NCBI GenBank assembly: GCA_031288615.1
Contig: JAITRC010000020.1
Coordinates: 7,914 to 71,913 of the forward strand
Direction: 5' to 3'
From: Tannerellaceae bacterium
GTDB lineage: Bacteria; Bacteroidota; Bacteroidia; Bacteroidales; Tannerellaceae
DNA length: 64,000 nt
Shown: piece after piece, positions 46,574-55,325 of the stretch
Position numbering within the stretch: the first letter of the stretch is position 1
Layout of the letters: each line of letters starts with the position of its first letter
The notes under the pieces: model-generated
What the model saw: the letters and a program-made list of their open reading frames with translations, nothing else
Told to the model about the DNA's origin: nothing
Databases searched by the model: none
Position numbers and translations under genes: made by a program

Positions 46574-48760
46574 ATGCTTAAAGGAAGCAACTCTCCGGTG
46601 TGGTTGTTCCTTGTGTTTGTGTTTACCTGTCCCGTTGGGGCGCAGGAAGTTGATTCGGTAAAAACCGTTACCCTGTCCGACATAACGATAAACGCTTCGT
46701 ATGCGAAGAGTTTGTCCCGTTTGTCTGTGGTACCGATTGACGTTGCCGGAGAGGCTTTCTTGCGGGAGCATCCGGCGGGAAGTCTCATGCAAACCTTGGA
46801 ACATATACCGGGCGTTCAGTCGATAGATATAGGTGCAGGTTTTTCCAAACCTGTTATACGCGGCATGGGATTCAACAGAGTCTCTGTTGTGGACAACGGT
46901 GTTAAACAAGAAGGCCAGCAATGGGGCATAGACCACCCGTTGGAAACAGACGCCTTCAATGTGGAGAGGGTGGTTTTGCGCAAAGGCCCTTCTTCCCTGC
47001 TTTATGGAAGCGACGCCATTGGTGGTGTGGTTGAATTGAGCCGTCTCCCGCCTCCTTCGGAAGGTATACGTGGAGAAGCTGTGCTATCAGCCAAATCGGT
47101 GAATGATCTTCTGGGCGGTTCTTTCATGCTCGGTATCCGCAAAAAGGATTGGTACGTCAAAGGGCGCTTTTCATCGCAATATTTTGGTGATTACCGGATC
47201 CCCACAGATACTGTCATCTACCTCACCCGAAAGATGCCCGTTGTCAACCGACGATTGAAGAATACAGCCGGAAAAGAGTTGGCCGCCTCATTGCTGGTCT
47301 CCCAGCGTACCGGTGATTATTCGGCTGATTACTTCTTGACATCGGTACAACAATCGGCCGGTTTCTTTCCCGGGGCACACGGTATACCTGACCTCTCCCG
47401 CCTCATTGATGACAGGGACAGCCGTGATGTTGATCTCCCCCGTAATACCGTGCTGCATCTCCGCGCCTCTTCTCACCAGGCTTATACCATTAACTCGGTT
47501 ACTTCCATCGACTGGGATGCCGGCTTTCAATGGAATCACCGCCAAGAGTACAGTGCTTTTCATACCCATTACGGTACACAACCTCCGCCTGCCGTCGACC
47601 CCAATAAAGAACTGGACTTCCGCCTGGCCACCTTTACCTCTACCTTCCGCTTGTACGTTGCACGAATTAACAGATTTGTTAAGGAAAGTGAATTGCCTCG
47701 TTGGAAACATACGGCTGGATGGGACTTGCAGTATCAGGATAACACCATTTCGGGTTATTCCTTCCTTTTGCCTGCTTTCCGTCGGTTGACATCAGGGTTA
47801 CTCTGGCTCACCGATTTCCGTCCTTCGGATTACCTAACCCTTTCGGGAGGACTTCGTTATGATATAGGACGTTTGCAAACTGAAGGATTTGCCGATCCCC
47901 ACCTCCCCGCTTACCTTATCTCATGGGGATTATCCCAAGAAGCCATAGAGCCTTTCCGGTTTCGCAGTTACCCTGTACGGCATATTTCGGGAAACTTATC
48001 CGGCTCCATTGGACTGTCGGTACGGTTTTCTGACAAACACCTTGTCAAGTTCAACCTTGGCAATAGCTTCCGGCTCCCTACGCCTAATGAGTTGGCTTCA
48101 AACGGTGTCCATCACGGGGCTTTTCGCCATGAACAGGGCGACCCTTCCCTTGACCCCGAACGGGGCTACCAAGCCGACCTTGCTTATTCCTTCGAAAAGG
48201 GAAATGTTTTTACACTGACCGTCTCTTCCTTTGCCGCTTTCTTTTCCAATTACATTTACCTGCGGCCTATCGGAGAATGGTCTCCCTTGCCTCACGCCGG
48301 GCAGATTTATCGCTACACCGGCGCTCGTTCCTTCTTCTCCGGCGCCGAACTGTCGGCGGAAGTATTCTTACCCGGAGGCTTGGGATATACTTTAGATGGG
48401 GATTACGTCTACAGCTACAACTGTGACGACCGGATTCCTATCGCCTTCACCCCTCCTGCTTCGTTGCGGCAGACTCTCCGATGGAAAATTAACCCCTTCA
48501 CCTTCCTCTTGCAGTGGCAGTCTGTCGCCACACAGAGACGCGTTTCCCGCAACGAAGATCCCACTTATGGCGCACAACTCTTCCATGCCACCCTAATGCT
48601 AACCCTGGCCGGCGGTATTACGCTGACTTTAGCGGCACGCAACCTGACAGACCTCCGGTGGTTCAACCACCTCAGTTTCTACCGACGGATAGAGATACCC
48701 GAACCGGGTAGAAACATGCAGTTTCTTATTCGTATACCTTTTACATTAAAACAAACATGA
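46574..48760 (+). CDS. TonB-dependent outer-membrane receptor, probably for metal or metal complex
   Basis: 728 residues. A signal peptide (VWLFLVFVFTCPVGAQ) is followed by a TonB-box-like start (VTLSDITINA) and a plug with PGVQSIDIGAGFSKPVIRGMG and RVVLRKGPSSLLYGSDAIGGVV. The barrel follows, ending MQFLIRIPFTLKQT. It is of the short CirA/BtuB class without the SusC N-terminal domain. The flanking His-rich proteins point to a metal substrate such as zinc; this is inference. Residues VARINRFVKESEL are encoded by the dispersed repeat at 47658-47686. Confidence 0.92.
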   Translation: MLKGSNSPVWLFLVFVFTCPVGAQEVDSVKTVTLSDITINASYAKSLSRLSVVPIDVAGEAFLREHPAGSLMQTLEHIPGVQSIDIGAGFSKPVIRGMGFNRVSVVDNGVKQEGQQWGIDHPLETDAFNVERVVLRKGPSSLLYGSDAIGGVVELSRLPPPSEGIRGEAVLSAKSVNDLLGGSFMLGIRKKDWYVKGRFSSQYFGDYRIPTDTVIYLTRKMPVVNRRLKNTAGKELAASLLVSQRTGDYSADYFLTSVQQSAGFFPGAHGIPDLSRLIDDRDSRDVDLPRNTVLHLRASSHQAYTINSVTSIDWDAGFQWNHRQEYSAFHTHYGTQPPPAVDPNKELDFRLATFTSTFRLYVARINRFVKESELPRWKHTAGWDLQYQDNTISGYSFLLPAFRRLTSGLLWLTDFRPSDYLTLSGGLRYDIGRLQTEGFADPHLPAYLISWGLSQEAIEPFRFRSYPVRHISGNLSGSIGLSVRFSDKHLVKFNLGNSFRLPTPNELASNGVHHGAFRHEQGDPSLDPERGYQADLAYSFEKGNVFTLTVSSFAAFFSNYIYLRPIGEWSPLPHAGQIYRYTGARSFFSGAELSAEVFLPGGLGYTLDGDYVYSYNCDDRIPIAFTPPASLRQTLRWKINPFTFLLQWQSVATQRRVSRNEDPTYGAQLFHATLMLTLAGGITLTLAARNLTDLRWFNHLSFYRRIEIPEPGRNMQFLIRIPFTLKQT
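47658..47686. repeat. Dispersed ~30-bp repeat, copy 3 (inside TonB receptor gene)
   Basis: Begins TTGCACGAATTAACAG and continues ATTTGTTAAGGAA; four differences from copy 1 including one deleted base. It contains the palindrome TTAACA-GATT-TGTTAA. It is read in frame. Confidence 0.65.
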
Positions 48761-49239
48761 AAGTACAAATAATTTCCCTTGCTCTTGCTACGCTTGCTTT
48801 CGGCTTTTTCAACGCCTGTGAACAAGGCGATACTCAAAAGCCTATCATTGACCTCGTCGAACCCGAAGAAGGTGACCTTCTGGCCATCGGGCACGAACAC
48901 GGCGTCCACCTTGAGATGAAACTCTCGGACAACGACGCCCTTAACTCGTACCGCGTGCAGATACATAACGCTTTTGACGGGCATCCCCATCAGGAAACTC
49001 GTTCCGATGATCCTGAACCGTTCTTCTACGATTCCGTGTTCACGGATATTCAAGGTAAGCGTAACACCCACATTCACCATCACGCCATCGTAATCCCTGA
49101 AGGAGTGGCAGAAGGCAATTATCATCTGGAGGTCCGTTGCCTTGATGTTTCGGGGAACGAAGCTTATGCGTTTCGTAACGTTCGGCTTGGTCACGAAGAG
49201 GATGATGATCACCACGATGAGGACGAGCACGAAGATTGA
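48757..49239 (+). CDS. DUF4625 lipoprotein with His/Asp-rich tail
   Basis: 160 residues. The signal peptide ISLALATLAFGFFNAC ends in a lipobox cysteine at about residue 21. The core (PIIDLVEPEEGD, HLEMKLSDNDALNSYRVQIH) matches DUF4625, an Ig-like family of Bacteroidetes. Many histidines occur in the core (NTHIHHHAIVIPEG) and the tail is HEEDDDHHDEDEHED. This suggests extracytoplasmic metal capture for the TonB receptor, whose stop it overlaps by four bases. Confidence 0.85.
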   Translation: MKVQIISLALATLAFGFFNACEQGDTQKPIIDLVEPEEGDLLAIGHEHGVHLEMKLSDNDALNSYRVQIHNAFDGHPHQETRSDDPEPFFYDSVFTDIQGKRNTHIHHHAIVIPEGVAEGNYHLEVRCLDVSGNEAYAFRNVRLGHEEDDDHHDEDEHED

Positions 49240-49271
49240 CTGAACTGACACAAATGGCGGTTACTATGTCT

Positions 49272-49287
49272 TGGCACATCCTTTGCA
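49272..49287 (+). promoter_or_regulatory. Sigma-54-type promoter upstream of htpG
   Basis: TGGCAC-ATCCT-TTGCA: the GG and GC elements are 12 bases apart, as in the -24/-12 consensus. It lies 46 bases before the htpG ATG. No TAnnTTTG box was found in this gap. Confidence 0.55.
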
Positions 49288-49333
49288 AAGGAGGAAGTAT
49301 GGTAGATTTATATCCAATTTTAATGTAATCAGT

Positions 49334-51361
49334 ATGAGCAAGCAAGGTAATATTGGCGTAACCAGTGAAAACATTTTCCCTATTATCAAGAAATTCCTTT
49401 ACAGTGACCACGAAATTTTCTTACGTGAGCTTGTTTCTAACGCTGTGGATGCAACGCAGAAATTGAAAACTCTCACCTCTGTGGGTGAATTCAAGGGAGA
49501 GTTAGGCGAGCTTGACATCAGGATCACTATTAAGGATGATACTCTCATTATCTCAGACAGAGGCATCGGTATGACCACTGAGGAGATTGAAAAGTATATC
49601 AACCAAATTGCCTTCTCCGGCGCAGAGGAATTTGTACAAAAATACAAGAATGATGCCGCCTCTATCATCGGGCATTTCGGACTTGGTTTTTATTCTTCCT
49701 TCATGGTCTCCAAAAAAGTGGAGATAGTGACCAAATCGTTCAAAGAAGACGCCAAGGCTGTCAAGTGGAGTTGCGATGGTAGTCCCGAATACGAGTTAAG
49801 TGATGTTGAAAAAGAGGACAGGGGAACCGACATCATCCTGCACATTGACGATGAAAACAAAGACTTTCTTGAAAAGTCCCGTATTGAAGGGTTACTCCGT
49901 AAATATTGCCGTTTCCTTCCTATCCCCATTGTCTTCGGGAAAAAACAGGAATGGAAAGAGGGTAAGTACATAGATACGACGGAAGACAACATCATCAATC
50001 AAACTACCCCTGCATGGGTACGTAAACCGTCGGAACTGACCCCTGAAGATTATACCTCTTTCTATCACGACCTCTATCCAATGTCTGAAGAACCTCTTTT
50101 CCACATTCACCTGAACGTGGACTATCCCTTCAACTTGACAGGTATTCTTTACTTTCCCCGTATCAAAAACAACATTGAGTTACACAAGAATAAAATACAA
50201 CTCTATTGTAATCAGGTGTACGTCACCGACTCAGTGGAAGGTATCGTCCCCGAGTTCCTCACCCTGCTGCACGGTGTACTTGATTCGCCGGATATTCCGC
50301 TGAATGTCTCCCGTTCCTACCTACAAAGTGATAGTAACGTTAAAAAGATCTCCTCCCATATCACCAAAAAAGTGGCCGATCGACTTGAAGAAATCTTCAA
50401 GAATGACCGTTCACAATTCGAGGAGAAGTGGGATAGTCTGAAGCTCTTTATACAATACGGTATCCTGACGGATGAAAAGTTCCATGATCGTGCCGAAAAA
50501 TTTGTGCTTCTCAAAGATGTGGACGGGAAGTACTTTACCCTTGAAGAATATCAAACACTCATCAAGGAGGAACAGACAGACAAAGATGGTACGCTTGTTT
50601 ACCTCTACACCGACAACGTAGAAGAGCGGTATGCCTATACTCAAGCCGCCAAGGACAAGGGTTATAACGTTCTCCTTTTTGATGGACAGCTTGACTTGCA
50701 TTTCGCCGGTAAGCTGGAGGAAAAGGGAAGCAAAATGCGTTTCGTGCGTGTAGACAGTGACACCCCTGCCAACCTTATTCGTAAGGAAGATCACAAAAAT
50801 TCCGTCTCTTTATCGGATGAACAACAGACTACCCTGCAAGAAGTCTTTAAAAGTCAGTTACCCAAAACAGAAAAAACGGACTTTTATGTAACACTTGAAG
50901 CACTTGGAGCTTCCGCTCAGCCCATCATCTTGACTCAGAGTGAGTACATGCGGCGGATGCGGGAGATGGCGACACTTCAATCCGGCATGTCTTTCTACGG
51001 TGAGCTTCCCGACCAATACTCCGTCGTCCTCAATGCCGACCACCCGCTCATTCAAAAGGTCCTTTCCGAGACAACAACCGCTTGTGCCGACCAACTTTCT
51101 CCCATCTTAGCAGATCTCAAAGGCTGGGAAGCCCGAAAAACGTCTCTCCTTGACAAGAAAGAAGAAAATAAAGAAGACCTCGAAACTACCGAAAAGAAAA
51201 TCGAAGAACTTGCTGCTCAACGTAACGCAATGCTCGCCGAAGAAGCAACTCACAATAAACTCGTGGGTGAGTTGATAGACCTTGCCTTGTTAAGTAATGG
51301 GATGCTTAAAGGCGAAGCACTCAGCCGCTTTATCGGTAGGAGTCTCCAGATGATAGGCTGA
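49334..51361 (+). CDS. htpG: Molecular chaperone HtpG (Hsp90)
   Basis: 675 residues, a normal Bacteroidetes length. It is a cytoplasmic ATP-dependent chaperone. The GHKL ATPase motifs are FLRELVSNAVDATQKL, ISDRGIGMTTEEIE and GHFGLGFYSSFMV; LPLNVSRSYLQ-type IPLNVSRSYLQSD lies in the middle domain. The start MSKQGNIGVTSEN is preferred to upstream codons that would overlap the sigma-54-type site. Confidence 0.96.
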   Translation: MSKQGNIGVTSENIFPIIKKFLYSDHEIFLRELVSNAVDATQKLKTLTSVGEFKGELGELDIRITIKDDTLIISDRGIGMTTEEIEKYINQIAFSGAEEFVQKYKNDAASIIGHFGLGFYSSFMVSKKVEIVTKSFKEDAKAVKWSCDGSPEYELSDVEKEDRGTDIILHIDDENKDFLEKSRIEGLLRKYCRFLPIPIVFGKKQEWKEGKYIDTTEDNIINQTTPAWVRKPSELTPEDYTSFYHDLYPMSEEPLFHIHLNVDYPFNLTGILYFPRIKNNIELHKNKIQLYCNQVYVTDSVEGIVPEFLTLLHGVLDSPDIPLNVSRSYLQSDSNVKKISSHITKKVADRLEEIFKNDRSQFEEKWDSLKLFIQYGILTDEKFHDRAEKFVLLKDVDGKYFTLEEYQTLIKEEQTDKDGTLVYLYTDNVEERYAYTQAAKDKGYNVLLFDGQLDLHFAGKLEEKGSKMRFVRVDSDTPANLIRKEDHKNSVSLSDEQQTTLQEVFKSQLPKTEKTDFYVTLEALGASAQPIILTQSEYMRRMREMATLQSGMSFYGELPDQYSVVLNADHPLIQKVLSETTTACADQLSPILADLKGWEARKTSLLDKKEENKEDLETTEKKIEELAAQRNAMLAEEATHNKLVGELIDLALLSNGMLKGEALSRFIGRSLQMIG

Positions 51362-51368
51362 ATCTTTT

Positions 51369-51376
51369 TACCTTCG
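51369..51376 (+). promoter_or_regulatory. Promoter box of ftsY
   Basis: TACCTTCG, one change from TAnnTTTG, 22 bases before the ftsY ATG. Confidence 0.4.
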
Positions 51377-51398
51377 CGGCTCAACAAAGACAAGGGCA

Positions 51399-52355
51399 AT
51401 GGGATTGTTTGGACTGTTCAACCGCGAAGAGAAGGAAACCCTTGCAAAAAGTTTATCAAAGACTAAGGAAGGTGTCCTTGGTAAACTTGCGCGTGTGGTG
51501 GCCGGAAAAAGTAAAGTGGATGCCGGAATACTGGATGAGCTTGAGGAAGTATTAATCACTTCTGATGTAGGTGTCGAAACAACGCTGAAAATCATCCACC
51601 GTATTGAAAAACGTGTAGCCAGAGACAAGTATATTCACGCAAACGAACTTAATACCATACTCCGTGAGGAGATTGCCGCCTTGCTGACTGAGAACCGTAG
51701 CGGGGAGGTCTCAGGTTTTATCCTTCCCGAAGGGAGTCGTCCATACGTTATATTGGTAGTCGGTGTCAACGGTGTCGGGAAAACGACAACCATCGGTAAG
51801 CTCGCCCGTCAGTACGGTAAAGCCGGCTATAAAGTGTTCTTAGGCGCTGCCGACACCTTCCGCGCTGCGGCGATTGAGCAGTTGACAATCTGGAGCGAGC
51901 GGACAAACACCTCTATCGTGAAGCAGCAAATGGGATCTGATCCTGCCGCCGTCGCTTTTGATACGTTGACCTCCGCCAAAGCAAATACCGCTGACCTTGT
52001 TATCATTGACACTGCCGGACGTCTTCATAATAAGATCAATCTCATGAACGAACTGGCCAAGATCAAGAACGTCATGAAAAAGGTTATACCCGACGCTCCG
52101 CATGAAGTACTCCTAATACTTGATGGATCAACGGGGCAGAATGCCTTCGAGCAAGCAAAACAATTCACGGCGGCTACTGAAGTCACCGCCCTTGCTATCA
52201 CCAAACTGGACGGAACGGCAAAGGGGGGTGTGGTGGTCGGAATATCCGAACAGTTCCACATCCCTATAAAATACATTGGGATTGGTGAAGGAATTGACGA
52301 CCTTCAGATGTTCAATCGGCAAGCATTCGTGGACTCCCTTTTTGAAGAAAAGTAA
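51399..52355 (+). CDS. ftsY: Signal recognition particle receptor FtsY
   Basis: 318 residues: the NG domains without the long acidic N-terminal domain of E. coli. It receives SRP-ribosome complexes at the membrane. The G motifs are VGVNGVGKTTTIGKLA, DTAGRLHNKINLM and TKLDGTAKGGVVV, with ADTFRAAAIEQL between. Ends directly against the convergent HU/SPOR gene, with no base between the two stops. Confidence 0.96.
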   Translation: MGLFGLFNREEKETLAKSLSKTKEGVLGKLARVVAGKSKVDAGILDELEEVLITSDVGVETTLKIIHRIEKRVARDKYIHANELNTILREEIAALLTENRSGEVSGFILPEGSRPYVILVVGVNGVGKTTTIGKLARQYGKAGYKVFLGAADTFRAAAIEQLTIWSERTNTSIVKQQMGSDPAAVAFDTLTSAKANTADLVIIDTAGRLHNKINLMNELAKIKNVMKKVIPDAPHEVLLILDGSTGQNAFEQAKQFTAATEVTALAITKLDGTAKGGVVVGISEQFHIPIKYIGIGEGIDDLQMFNRQAFVDSLFEEK

Positions 52356-53336
52356 TCACTGTTTGTCAATAAGAATCCAAGCGTCTTTGTGCCGCTCATT
52401 GCGACGGATCCGCGCAAGGGCGGCTTTGGCGTCGGTGCGTGTGGTATAATTCCCTTCATAGACACGGTATCTCCCGTCACGGTGGAGGATACCGGCATTA
52501 GCTGTTTTCCCGCCTGATCTTCTTTTGTAAGCCTTCAACGCTGACAATGCCTTCTTTTCACCAGGGAAGCTGCCAATCACTACGTAATATTTCCCCTTCT
52601 TTACTTCACTCGTTACCTCCTTCTTTACTTTTGCTTCCAGTGCTTCCAGTTCTGCTTTCTTGTCTGCAGAGATTACTTCTTTCTTTGCTTCCCTAAGAGC
52701 GGGAACTTCCTCAAGAATAGGGAGTTCCTCTGAGACGGCGGGAATGGCCGTTCCTTCTTGTTGCTTTTCAAAAAGAGCATTCTCTGGAAAAGTAGTATAC
52801 CATATCAAGCCGATAACTGTCGCCGCCACTGCAATAGCGTACCCCCACCACTTGTTTTTTTTGACGTGGACAGCCTCTTTTTTTTGTGGAGAATGCACTT
52901 CCTGACTATCCTCCGGTGGTAACACCGGAATAGAAAAGGACGGCAAGCCGTAAACATCTGTCCCGGACGTCTCCTCACTCCCCGCCGTAAAGATCAACTT
53001 CCCTTCTTCTCCACGCGCAAGCGTACCAATAGTCCCAAGTGAAACCTTGCCATGCTGATCCAATGTGGCGGTAAGTTCAGCCACATCTTCCTCCACCATC
53101 ACTTGCGCTTCTTCAAACACCTTACCGTAAATTCTTGCGTACGACGCAACCAGCAACCCATCGGTATGCGTTAATTCATGGTTAAAAACAATCTCTTTAC
53201 GCATCGGCGAGAAAGAATGCTCCTCTTTGTTGTAAACCGACGGCAGTGTACGCATCACAAAACCCCCGATACCGGGAATGACGACGCAGTCATGTTCTGC
53301 CAAGAGAAACTCTAAATGATTTGTAAGCCTGACCAT
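52356..53336 (-). CDS. HU-CCDC81-type and SPOR domain membrane protein
   Basis: 326 residues from the ATG at 53336. The N-terminal part (VRLTNHLEFLLAEHDCVVIPGIGGF, then VSLGTIGTLARGEEGKL) matches the bacterial HU-like CCDC81 domains. A membrane span (WWGYAIAVAATVIGLIWY) precedes a charged linker and a C-terminal SPOR domain (YYVVIGSFPGEKKALSAL, GRYRVYEGNYTTRTDAKAAL). SPOR binds denuded septal peptidoglycan, so a link between DNA or cytoplasm and the division site is plausible inference. A TATTTTCG box lies 46 bases upstream. Confidence 0.85.
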   Translation of the reverse strand: MVRLTNHLEFLLAEHDCVVIPGIGGFVMRTLPSVYNKEEHSFSPMRKEIVFNHELTHTDGLLVASYARIYGKVFEEAQVMVEEDVAELTATLDQHGKVSLGTIGTLARGEEGKLIFTAGSEETSGTDVYGLPSFSIPVLPPEDSQEVHSPQKKEAVHVKKNKWWGYAIAVAATVIGLIWYTTFPENALFEKQQEGTAIPAVSEELPILEEVPALREAKKEVISADKKAELEALEAKVKKEVTSEVKKGKYYVVIGSFPGEKKALSALKAYKRRSGGKTANAGILHRDGRYRVYEGNYTTRTDAKAALARIRRNERHKDAWILIDKQ

Positions 53337-53403
53337 CCTTTTATCTTCTTTTTTAGGTGATGTAATTGTCTCCAAACGGGCACGAAAATACACAATATCT
53401 GAC

Positions 53404-53411
53404 TATCTTCG
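53404..53411 (+). promoter_or_regulatory. Promoter box of the HIT gene
   Basis: TATCTTCG, one change from TAnnTTTG, 33 bases before the ATG at 53445. It may also serve the V-ATPase genes. Confidence 0.4.
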
Positions 53412-53444
53412 CCGCGTGGTCGAAAGTTAAGGTTCGGGTGAGCG

Positions 53445-53837
53445 ATGGCGACAATTTTTAGTCGGATAATGACGGGGGAAATACCTTGTCACAAGGTGGC
53501 CGAAGATGGGGAGTTTTTTGCCTTCCTTGACATAAATCCTCTCGCCGTAGGGCATACGTTGATAGTGCCTCGTGAAGAGGTTGACTACTTTTTCGATATA
53601 AGTGATGAGAAAATGGGGCGTATGATGGCTTTCGCCAAAAAAGTTTCAATAGCCTTGTCTCATACTATTCCCTGCCGTAAAGTCGGATTGTCGGTCATTG
53701 GGCTTGAAGTTCCGCACGCGCATATTCACCTCGTCCCTCTCAACAAAGAAGAAGATATCCACTTCGGCAAACACAAAGGTAGTCCCTCTTCTGAAGAATT
53801 AGCGGCTCTTGCAGCGAAGATTCGGGAAAACTTCTAA
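53445..53837 (+). CDS. HIT family nucleotide hydrolase/transferase
   Basis: 130 residues. The histidine triad is in VPHAHIHLVPL; the start IFSRIMTGEIPCHKVAEDG and FLDINPLAVGHTLIVP are typical of HINT-like proteins that hydrolyse adenosine phosphoramidates. Only 21 bases separate it from the V-ATPase E-subunit gene, so the two may share a transcript. Confidence 0.93.
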   Translation: MATIFSRIMTGEIPCHKVAEDGEFFAFLDINPLAVGHTLIVPREEVDYFFDISDEKMGRMMAFAKKVSIALSHTIPCRKVGLSVIGLEVPHAHIHLVPLNKEEDIHFGKHKGSPSSEELAALAAKIRENF

Positions 53838-53858
53838 GGAAATCAAACTCTCGTAAAT

Positions 53859-54449
53859 ATGGACAAGAAGATACAGGACATCACCGACAAGATTTATCGT
53901 GAAGGTGTAGAGAAAGGGAACGAAGAGGCTGTCAAAATCATCGCCGAGGCACAAGCTCGTAGAGATGCCTTGCTTGACCAGGCGCAATCGGACGCCGAAA
54001 CTATTGTGACCACGGCGAAGAAACAGGCTGCCGAATTGAAGAAAAATACCGAAGCCGAATTGAAACTTTTTGCTGTACAGGCACTGGAAGCACTCAAAAG
54101 TGCCGTGACTGATCTTGTAAATAATAAAGTAATATCGACGAACGTAAAAGCCGTAACGGCTGACAAAGTTTTCATGCAGAAGGTGATCCTTGCAATGGCC
54201 ACCGAGTGGGTGAAGACGGGCGCGCTGACTATTCAAACGGCTGATGCGGAAGCGCTTAAAAGCTACTTCGCCGGAAACACAAAAGAAATCCTTGACAAAG
54301 GGGTGAAAATTGAAAAAGTGAATGGTAAAGACACTTCCTTCTCTCTTATTCCGGCTGACGGCTCTTATAAGGTCACCTTTGGGGAGGAAGAGTTTGCAGC
54401 TTTTTTCAAAGAGTACCTCCGCCCGCAGTTAGTCGAACTCCTCTTCTAA
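53859..54449 (+). CDS. ntpE: V-type ATPase subunit E
   Basis: 196 residues. The peripheral stalk subunit links V1 to the membrane part. The N-terminal half is a long charged helix (KIIAEAQARRDALLDQAQSD, AKKQAAELKKNTEAEL), followed by a compact C-terminal domain. Assignment rests on this layout and on its place at the head of the operon. Confidence 0.85.
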   Translation: MDKKIQDITDKIYREGVEKGNEEAVKIIAEAQARRDALLDQAQSDAETIVTTAKKQAAELKKNTEAELKLFAVQALEALKSAVTDLVNNKVISTNVKAVTADKVFMQKVILAMATEWVKTGALTIQTADAEALKSYFAGNTKEILDKGVKIEKVNGKDTSFSLIPADGSYKVTFGEEEFAAFFKEYLRPQLVELLF

Positions 54450-54450
54450 T

Positions 54451-55314
54451 ATGGGGCGTTATTACTACCTCATAGCGGGGTTGCCCGATATTGGCATAGA
54501 CGATGGCAAGCTCTCCCTCACCGTTTCCTCATTCAGAGAGGAAACAAAAGAGCAGCTTTCCCCCTCCGACAAAGCCTTGACGGACTTGTTCTACCGCAAG
54601 TTTGATAACCATAATTTACTGAGGCAGTTCTATCCTGAAAAAACATGGGACGAACGAGGCGACCTGACGCCGGAAGTTTTTGAGGAGTTGACTGGATCCC
54701 TGCACGGAGAACGTGAAGACGTCTCGGGCTTTCTTCTCCGGCACAAGCATTTCCCTCTTTACATGGTGAATTTTACTCGGCAATATATGGAAGAGTCTTC
54801 CGGAGATAAGGTGATACCTTCCTCCGCCCTCAGCGAAGATTGGCTCGCATCCCATTATTATGCTTGCGCCATGACCTGTGGAAATGCCTTTGTGTCCCAA
54901 TGGTTTGAATTAAACCTCAATATACGGAACCTGCTTTCCGCTTTTACCGCCCGCAAATACAATATGGAATGCGCAGAAGTTATTGTAGGCGACAACGAAG
55001 TGGCACAGCTTTTACGTGCTTCTCATGCACGTGACTTTAGGCTTGAAGATTTGGTAGATTACCTCCCTGCCGTGCAACGTATCGCTGAAGAGACCGACCT
55101 TTATGTTCGGGAAAAAAAGATAGACCAGCTCAAATGGGAGTGGCTGGAAGAGCATACTTTTTTTCTGACTTTCGATGTAGAGAGTGTCTTTGCCTATTTG
55201 TGCAAGCTGGATATCCTTGAACGCTGGGTCAATCTGGATAAAATCACCGGTGAACAGACTTTCCGAAATCTCATCGGAATCCTAAAAAAAGGAGGCAATC
55301 ATAGAGGAAAATAA
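54451..55314 (+). CDS. DUF2764 protein, probable V-ATPase subunit C equivalent
   Basis: 287 residues starting MGRYYYLIAGLPDIGIDD, the DUF2764 signature. The family occurs in V-ATPase operons of Bacteroidetes and related groups between E and A, where other bacteria encode subunit C. It is helical and has no membrane span. A subunit C role is inferred from position and size. It begins one base after the E stop. Confidence 0.82.
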   Translation: MGRYYYLIAGLPDIGIDDGKLSLTVSSFREETKEQLSPSDKALTDLFYRKFDNHNLLRQFYPEKTWDERGDLTPEVFEELTGSLHGEREDVSGFLLRHKHFPLYMVNFTRQYMEESSGDKVIPSSALSEDWLASHYYACAMTCGNAFVSQWFELNLNIRNLLSAFTARKYNMECAEVIVGDNEVAQLLRASHARDFRLEDLVDYLPAVQRIAEETDLYVREKKIDQLKWEWLEEHTFFLTFDVESVFAYLCKLDILERWVNLDKITGEQTFRNLIGILKKGGNHRGK

Positions 55315-55325
55315 AACATGCGATA

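Noticed and set aside
49271..49333. Upstream in-frame codons of htpG
   Set aside because: The TTG start would lie inside the sigma-54-type site; HtpG begins normally at 49334.
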